A stretch of 64,000 nucleotides of DNA from DSYU01 sp963827605. Lineage in GTDB: Bacteria; Chloroflexota; Anaerolineae; Anaerolineales; Anaerolineaceae. The translations under genes were made by a program, and so were the position numbers. Positions within the stretch are counted from its first letter, which is position 1. Each line of letters begins with the position of its first letter. Positions 59,504-64,000 of the stretch are shown in pieces. The DNA lies in contig CAWHBK010000003.1 in NCBI GenBank assembly GCA_963827605.1, positions 744,001 through 808,000 on the forward strand. The letters are read 5' to 3'. The notes under the pieces were generated by a model, which saw only the letters and a list, made by a program, of their open reading frames with translations, was not told the origin of the DNA and made no database searches.

Positions 59504-59521
59504 ATCCATAGGACCGGTTTT

Positions 59522-61168
59522 ATGCTTAAAGTCAATCAAATCTCTAAATCCTTTGGGATTGAACCCCTTTTTCACTCCGTGACATTCACCGTTCTGGCCG
59601 GCGAGCGAGTGGGCCTGGTGGGACCCAACGGCTCCGGTAAGACCACTCTGCTGCGTATCCTGACCGGCGAAGAGCAAGCCGATGCCGGCACGGTGCAGCG
59701 CACCCCCGCCGATTTACGCGTGGGCTATCTTTCGCAGGGGCTGGCCTTCCAGGCAGAAGACACCCTGGAGCGTTTTATTGCCCGTATGGAAGGGGATGTG
59801 CCGGCTCTGTCTGCTCGAATCGCGGATCTGGCGGCGATGCTGGTAGAGCAGGTTGGGAACGCGCGGCTGCAGCAGGAATATGACAGCACGCTGGAGCAGC
59901 TGCAGCAGGCCGCCGAGAACGCCGGGCGTGCGCCTGGCATGCTGGCTGCCATGGGCCTCGCCCAACTGCCGCCGGACCTGCCTGTCTCGGCGTTGAGCGG
60001 TGGGCAAAAGACCCGCCTGGCATTGGCCGGCGTGCTGCTTTCCGCGCCGCGGCTGCTGCTGCTGGATGAGCCCACCAACCACCTAGACCTGGATATGCTG
60101 GCCTGGCTGGAAGACTGGTTGGTGAGCTTCTCCGGCGCGGCGCTAATCGTCTCGCACGACCGCACCTTCCTCGACCAGGTGACCACGGGGATCATTGAGA
60201 TGGACCCGCTGACCCATACCAGTAAGCGCTATGAGGGCAATTATTCCAGCTACCTGGAACAAAAAATAGTCGAGCGCGAGCGCCAGTGGCAGGCCTATCA
60301 GGACCAGCAGGACGAAATCGCGCGCCTGCAAGGCGCGGCGCGGCACATGCGCGGGCTGGCGAAATTCCACAAAGGTGGGAAGGCCGACCCGAAAAACACA
60401 GACGGTTTCAGCGTAGGGTTCTTCGCCAACCGCGGAAAAGAAACGGTGCAGAAAGCCAAAAACATGGAGAAACGCATCGACCGGTTAATGAACGAGGATC
60501 ACATCGATAAGCCAGGGCGGACGTGGCAGATGAAGATGGATTTTGGCGAAGTACAGGCCAGCGGACGGATGGTGCTGGCGCTGGAAGATTTATCGGCAGG
60601 CTACCCGGGCAATCTGCTGCTGGCAGAACTCAACCAGGCAATCCGCTTTGGCGCGCGGGTGGCGCTGGTAGGGCCAAACGGCGCGGGGAAAACAACCTTG
60701 CTGCGCACAATCGCCGGGATAATTCCACCGCTTTCCGGAACCATACGGTTGGGCGCCAATGTTCGGGTGGGCTATATGGCCCAGGAACACGAGCATCTCG
60801 ACCAGCGTTTGAATGCGCTGGAAACATTGCAAAACCTCACCGGCAAACCTGAAACCGAAACGCGCGCGTTTTTATCGAAGTTCCTGTTCAAAGGCGACGA
60901 TGTTTTCATCCCAGCCAGGTCACTATCCTATGGCGAGCGCGCCCGCCTGAGCCTGGCAAGCCTGGTAGCACAGGGCTGTAACTTTCTGCTGCTGGATGAG
61001 CCGATTAACCATCTCGATATCCCCGCGCGGGCCAGCTTCGAGCAGGCGCTGGTCGGGTTTGACGGCACCTGCCTTGCGGTAGTGCACGACCGGTATTTCA
61101 TCGAAGGCTATGCCACCGAGATCTGGGAAGTACGTGAGGGGACCATTACCGCTATAGCAGCCTCATAA
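59522..61168 (+). CDS. ABC-F ATPase (ribosome-associated, possible antibiotic-protection factor)
   Basis: This 548-residue protein has two ABC domains in one chain and no membrane segment. Walker A motifs are GPNGSGKTTLL and GPNGAGKTTLL, signature motifs LSGGQKTRL and LSYGERARLSL, and Walker B LLLLDEPTNHLD and LLLDEPINHLD. The inter-domain linker is about 80 residues and rich in charged residues. ABC-F proteins act on ribosomes in translation or in resistance to ribosome-targeting antibiotics. I start at 59522 (MLKVNQISKSFG). An in-frame ATG at 59450 would read through the terminator hairpin and is unlikely. Confidence 0.9.
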   Translation: MLKVNQISKSFGIEPLFHSVTFTVLAGERVGLVGPNGSGKTTLLRILTGEEQADAGTVQRTPADLRVGYLSQGLAFQAEDTLERFIARMEGDVPALSARIADLAAMLVEQVGNARLQQEYDSTLEQLQQAAENAGRAPGMLAAMGLAQLPPDLPVSALSGGQKTRLALAGVLLSAPRLLLLDEPTNHLDLDMLAWLEDWLVSFSGAALIVSHDRTFLDQVTTGIIEMDPLTHTSKRYEGNYSSYLEQKIVERERQWQAYQDQQDEIARLQGAARHMRGLAKFHKGGKADPKNTDGFSVGFFANRGKETVQKAKNMEKRIDRLMNEDHIDKPGRTWQMKMDFGEVQASGRMVLALEDLSAGYPGNLLLAELNQAIRFGARVALVGPNGAGKTTLLRTIAGIIPPLSGTIRLGANVRVGYMAQEHEHLDQRLNALETLQNLTGKPETETRAFLSKFLFKGDDVFIPARSLSYGERARLSLASLVAQGCNFLLLDEPINHLDIPARASFEQALVGFDGTCLAVVHDRYFIEGYATEIWEVREGTITAIAAS

Positions 61169-61249
61169 GGAACGGATTGCTTTCTTCATGAAAGCTTTTT
61201 TGACATAACTATCAGGGAATTCCCCACCCTGAATGATGGGGATATTGTC

Positions 61250-61906
61250 GTGTTGTCCGTTGAGAACCAGAATGTTTTAATAGGTTCATCGCCTACGGGT
61301 GTGTATTTGATACAAATCCCAGGCGATTTTATTTCAAGCAGTTCTCTTGGCAATAGAAGGGAGGAAGACACGACGAGTAAGAAATCGAAGAAATCCACCT
61401 TAAGATATCCCCGGCTGGCGGTGAGCCAACAGGAAGCTGACGTTATCATCAAGCAGGAGACCGGCTCAACCAGTTCCGCTGACGCCGGCAGTTCAACGCA
61501 TCACGTAATCCCAGTTACGACGGAGGAATTGGATGTCTCAAAAGAACAGGTGACTACCGGGAAAGTGCGTATTACCAAACAAGTTTCCGAACGGACCGAG
61601 ACAATTAATGAATCCGGTTTTCGCGACGAGGTTGAAGTGGAACGCATTCCGGTAAACCGGTTCGTTGAAACGATACCTGGAGTAGAGGTGGAGGGGGATA
61701 CCACTATCATCCCTGTGGTAGAGGAAGTGCTGGTGGTTGAGAAACGAATCCGGATCAAGGAGGAAGTGCGGGTTACACGCAAGCGCAAGGAGGCGCGCAA
61801 CCCGCAAACGGTAAAACTGCGCTCTGAAGATGTGAAAGTCGAGCGGATGGATGAAGAAGGCGGAAAACTGGCCGATAATTCCGGCGGGAAACGCCATACA
61901 AAATAG
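61250..61906 (+). CDS. YsnF/AvaK-type (DUF2382) stress protein
   Basis: The 218-residue protein contains a DUF2382 domain at about residues 85-200 (VIPVTTEELDVSKEQVTTGKVRITKQVSERTETI ... VVEEVLVVEKRIRIKEEVRV), rich in charged beta-strands. The N-terminus is variable and its start is uncertain: no ATG exists in the correct frame, so GTG 61247 or TTG 61250 must be used if coding starts here. It is followed 24 bases later by a second DUF2382 protein. The family is associated with desiccation and general stress. Confidence 0.75.
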   Translation: MLSVENQNVLIGSSPTGVYLIQIPGDFISSSSLGNRREEDTTSKKSKKSTLRYPRLAVSQQEADVIIKQETGSTSSADAGSSTHHVIPVTTEELDVSKEQVTTGKVRITKQVSERTETINESGFRDEVEVERIPVNRFVETIPGVEVEGDTTIIPVVEEVLVVEKRIRIKEEVRVTRKRKEARNPQTVKLRSEDVKVERMDEEGGKLADNSGGKRHTK

Positions 61907-61930
61907 GGGACATTTCATAGGAGGTAGAAT

Positions 61931-63169
61931 ATGCGAACCGTTGTAGGTTTATTTAATCGAATCGAAGAAGCGCAGGGGGCGATAAAGATGCTGCGGGATG
62001 CAGGTTTCAATCGGGAAGATATTAACCTGATTGCCCGCGATGCAAAGGGGGAATATTCTCGCCATGTTGAAAGCACCAAGCAGGGCGAAAACCAGGACAT
62101 CCGTGAAGGAGCCGCCGCGGGCGCCGGGGTTGGCGCAGTAATTGGCGGGCTGGGTGGCCTTTTATTGGGCCTGGGCGCGCTGGCTATTCCCGGCATTGGA
62201 CCGGTGCTGGCGGCGGGACCGATTGCCAGCACGTTAATTGGAGCCGGGGCGGGAGCGGTTACTGGGGGAATCGTAGGCTCGCTGGTCGACTTGGGTATCC
62301 CCAAGGAACACGCGGAAGCCTACGCCGAAGGCATCCGCCGGGGTGGGACGCTGGTGACAGTCCGGACACCAGACGACCGCTCTGACGATGCTGTGCAGAT
62401 ACTGGAACACTTCAACCCGCTGGATATAAACCAGCAGGTGCAGACATGGAGAAGCACAAACTGGCAGGGCTTTGACGAGCAAGCTGGGCCCTACGAAATG
62501 GATGAAATGGAAACCAGCCTGAGAGAGAATATCCCCGTCACCGGTAGCGACCGGGGCATGGATATTCCGGTGATTGAAGAAGAGCTGAACGTGGGCAAGC
62601 GCACGGTGGATACCGGCGGGGTGCGGATCAAATCGGACATCCGCGAAGAACCATACGAAGAGGATGTTGAACTGCGCCATGAGCGGGTAAACGTAGAGCG
62701 CCGCCCGGTGAACCGCGATGCCACCGACGAGGATCTGAACGCCTTCAAAGAAGGCTCGATGGAGTTCAAAGAGTCCGAAGAACAGGTGATAGCCGAAAAA
62801 CGTCGCAAAGTGGTCGAGGAAGTGCATGTTGATAAGGATATTGAAACGGAAACCGAAACCGTGCGCGACACCTTACGCAAGCAAGATGTAAACGTCGAGC
62901 GAACGGATGCGGATGAATTTCAGGGTTTTGACCGCGATTTCCGCAGTCATTTCGACCGCTACTACGCCGCGCAGGGTATGGAATACAATGACGTAATGCC
63001 AGCGTATCGCTACGGTTACAGCCTGGCGCGCGACCGTCGTTTCCAGGATTATGATTGGGATGGTATCGAGCCAGAAGCCCGAGTAGCCTGGGAGCGCCGC
63101 TATGGCCAGAATACGTGGGACCGCATCCGCGATGCCGTTCGCCACGCATGGGAAGGGGCGCGCAGGTAG
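61931..63169 (+). CDS. General-stress-protein-17M/YsnF fusion (DUF2382)
   Basis: In this 412-residue protein an N-terminal GsiB/17M-like module (MRTVVGLFNRIEEAQGAIKMLRDAGFNREDINLIA) is followed by a Gly/Ala-rich hydrophobic hairpin (GAGVGAVIGGLGGLLLGLGALAIPGIGPVLAAGPIA). A DUF2382 domain follows (IPVIEEELNVGKRTVDTGGVRIKSDIREEPYEEDVELRHERVNVERRPVNR) and a tail rich in Tyr, Asp and Arg. Such proteins are induced by stress and may bind membranes. It forms a pair with the shorter DUF2382 gene upstream and ends in a strong terminator. Confidence 0.85.
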   Translation: MRTVVGLFNRIEEAQGAIKMLRDAGFNREDINLIARDAKGEYSRHVESTKQGENQDIREGAAAGAGVGAVIGGLGGLLLGLGALAIPGIGPVLAAGPIASTLIGAGAGAVTGGIVGSLVDLGIPKEHAEAYAEGIRRGGTLVTVRTPDDRSDDAVQILEHFNPLDINQQVQTWRSTNWQGFDEQAGPYEMDEMETSLRENIPVTGSDRGMDIPVIEEELNVGKRTVDTGGVRIKSDIREEPYEEDVELRHERVNVERRPVNRDATDEDLNAFKEGSMEFKESEEQVIAEKRRKVVEEVHVDKDIETETETVRDTLRKQDVNVERTDADEFQGFDRDFRSHFDRYYAAQGMEYNDVMPAYRYGYSLARDRRFQDYDWDGIEPEARVAWERRYGQNTWDRIRDAVRHAWEGARR

Positions 63170-63179
63170 TTAAATTTTT

Positions 63180-63219
63180 GCACAAAAAAGGAGCGGCAAC
63201 CACCGCTCCTTTTTTGTGC
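63180..63219. terminator. Bidirectional intrinsic terminator
   Basis: A perfect 17-bp stem (63180-63196 with 63203-63219) includes A6/T6 tracts and a CAACCA loop. It serves the YsnF-type gene (+) and the CopD-like gene (-). Confidence 0.88.
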
Positions 63220-63225
63220 GCTTAT

Positions 63226-63750
63226 TTATTTTGCAGTGCGGGCCAGCGCGGTAAGGGCCAGGACAAGCACTGAAAGCACCAGGTTCAGGCGTAAGAGCCA
63301 GACTTCGCGGCGCTGGAGTGAAGCAGCCTGAGCTTCATCCACGCCGCGCCCGGCGGAACGCATGAGAACGGTGCGCTGCAAGCTGGGCAGCAAGCCCCAG
63401 GTGACGTAAACGCTGACCAGAACCATCATGCCAATGACCAGGTGCTTGACCAGAATGGCTACGGCCCAGGGATTGCTGATGGCAAGAAAGCCTTCATAAA
63501 ACGGGCTGGCGCTCATTTGGAACAGGCCGGTGACAGTGAGCACAGCCAGGCTAAACCAGCCTACCTGCTGCAGGCGGGTTTGCATCTGCGCAAGCAGGGC
63601 ACCGTATGCCGGTGGGTCTAAGACTTTACGCGCGCCGGGCAGGACGAACAGGGATAAGGCTGCCAGTCCGCCGACCCAAATTACCGTGGCGAGCATGTGC
63701 AGCCAGTAGGCAATGGTAATCCCAAGCGACGGAGCGGCGGTTGTATCCAT
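63226..63750 (-). CDS. CopD-like membrane protein
   Basis: The 174-residue protein has four membrane helices and resembles CopD/DUF2269-type families: ITIAYWLHMLATVIWVGGLAALSLFVLP with a membrane His, and NPWAVAILVKHLVIGMMVLVSV with another His in a later helix. These His pairs can bind haem or copper. I start at 63750 (MDTTAAPSLG) with AGGAAA upstream; the longer frame adds an unlikely tail. Its function is unknown beyond the family. Confidence 0.78.
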   Translation of the reverse strand: MDTTAAPSLGITIAYWLHMLATVIWVGGLAALSLFVLPGARKVLDPPAYGALLAQMQTRLQQVGWFSLAVLTVTGLFQMSASPFYEGFLAISNPWAVAILVKHLVIGMMVLVSVYVTWGLLPSLQRTVLMRSAGRGVDEAQAASLQRREVWLLRLNLVLSVLVLALTALARTAK

Positions 63751-63859
63751 TATGTTTCCTGATGAAAACCATTCGCAATATGCTATTGTCGGGGTGGCTT
63801 TTATGACCACCCGAACAGGCGCGTAAGCCTGATCTGTGCTGCCAGCTGGCGGAGCAGTA

Positions 63860-64000
63860 TCATGGGGCGGGGTACGGGGAGACCTCGGTGGTAGGCACGG
63901 GCGCGATTGTAGGTTCCGTGGGCAAGGGATCCACGGTTGCTACCGTAGGCACAGGTTCGGTGGGAAGAACGGGAGCCGGGGTTTCCGTGGGCGGGTAGCA
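63860..64000 (-). CDS. C-terminal end of a Pro/Thr-rich secreted protein (partial)
   Basis: The minus-strand frame entering from the window edge reads a repetitive PT-rich tail (TETPAPVLPTEPVPTVATVD, then PTEPTIAPVPTTEVSPYPAP) and stops at 63860-63862. This composition is typical of linkers in envelope lipoproteins of this group, like the Thr/Pro linkers of the C39 and HtrA proteins here. Only about 46 residues are visible. Confidence 0.55.
   Translation of the reverse strand, partial: CYPPTETPAPVLPTEPVPTVATVDPLPTEPTIAPVPTTEVSPYPAP

Noticed and set aside
59408..59521. N-terminal extension of the ABC-F protein from upstream in-frame codons
   Set aside because: It would translate the terminator hairpin and T-run (PPVFF) and has no ribosome site; the start at 59522 matches the family.
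1..64000. tRNA, rRNA, riboswitch, prophage or complete insertion sequence
   Set aside because: No cloverleaf, rRNA-like stretch, integrase, transposase or phage structural gene was found; attachment sites and an origin were also not seen.

Overview
The window reads as a chromosome segment of an uncultivated bacterium, most likely Chloroflexota (Anaerolineae-like). This is inferred, not proven: it rests on the moderately high GC, the many Ser/Thr-kinase, FHA, TPR-ATPase and SpoIIE signalling genes, lipoproteins with Pro/Thr-rich linkers, a mitochondrial-type citrate synthase next to isocitrate dehydrogenase and aconitase, and frequent TATAAT boxes close to start codons. I found no rRNA, tRNA, CRISPR array, complete insertion sequence or prophage.

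Layout. 1-5.8 kb is a patchwork: a C39-like lipoprotein peptidase, a MntA/HepT toxin-antitoxin pair with a broken toxin followed by a copy of the peptidase 3' end, a sugar epimerase, two regulators, an SDR remnant and a GH5 glycosidase. 6-17.7 kb holds a membrane pyrophosphatase, a frameshifted solute-binding protein, a TIM-barrel protein, a PAS/HD-GYP sensor, an SGNH esterase, CsbD, an MFS transporter, LOG and HAD proteins. 17.7-27.8 kb is signalling: OsmC, GAF-SpoIIE phosphatase, a giant kinase-ATPase-TPR regulator (split by a frameshift), RarD, then a reverse-strand unit of FHA-winged-helix regulator, membrane-anchored Ser/Thr kinase and a membrane protein related to the kinase tail. 28-34.3 kb is a TCA block: citrate synthase and an IclR regulator diverging from isocitrate dehydrogenase and aconitase, with a palindromic operator between them. 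34.5-37.5 kb is a compact TPR / CHAT-protease / unknown-protein operon behind its own AT-rich promoter, the best candidate here for an undescribed (possibly defence or cell-fate) system. 37.6-50.6 kb has a META lipoprotein, RecD2 helicase, NUDIX, AzlCD, sugar-acid enzymes, a second isocitrate dehydrogenase, and a carbamoyltransferase overlapping a glycosyltransferase. 50.6-64 kb has a GGDEF/EAL protein, a RIO1 kinase, a tiny stand-alone peptide gene, a quinone-oxidoreductase-like enzyme, a CPBP protease, an HtrA protease (frameshifted), RraA, an ABC-F protein behind an apparent attenuator, two YsnF-type stress proteins, a CopD-like membrane protein and the end of a Pro/Thr-rich secreted protein.

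How it fits together. Citrate synthase, aconitase and isocitrate dehydrogenase form consecutive oxidative TCA steps and probably share IclR control. The kinases, FHA regulator, PP2C phosphatase, PAS/HD-GYP and GGDEF/EAL proteins form phospho- and c-di-GMP signalling layers. A related membrane module occurs in a LuxR regulator, a kinase and a stand-alone protein.

Quality caution. Five genes (solute-binding protein, kinase-ATPase, aconitase, HtrA and one hypothetical) are each split by what looks like one extra base. The bias to insertions suggests uncorrected sequencing errors rather than real decay, and the annotation of those genes should be read in that light.
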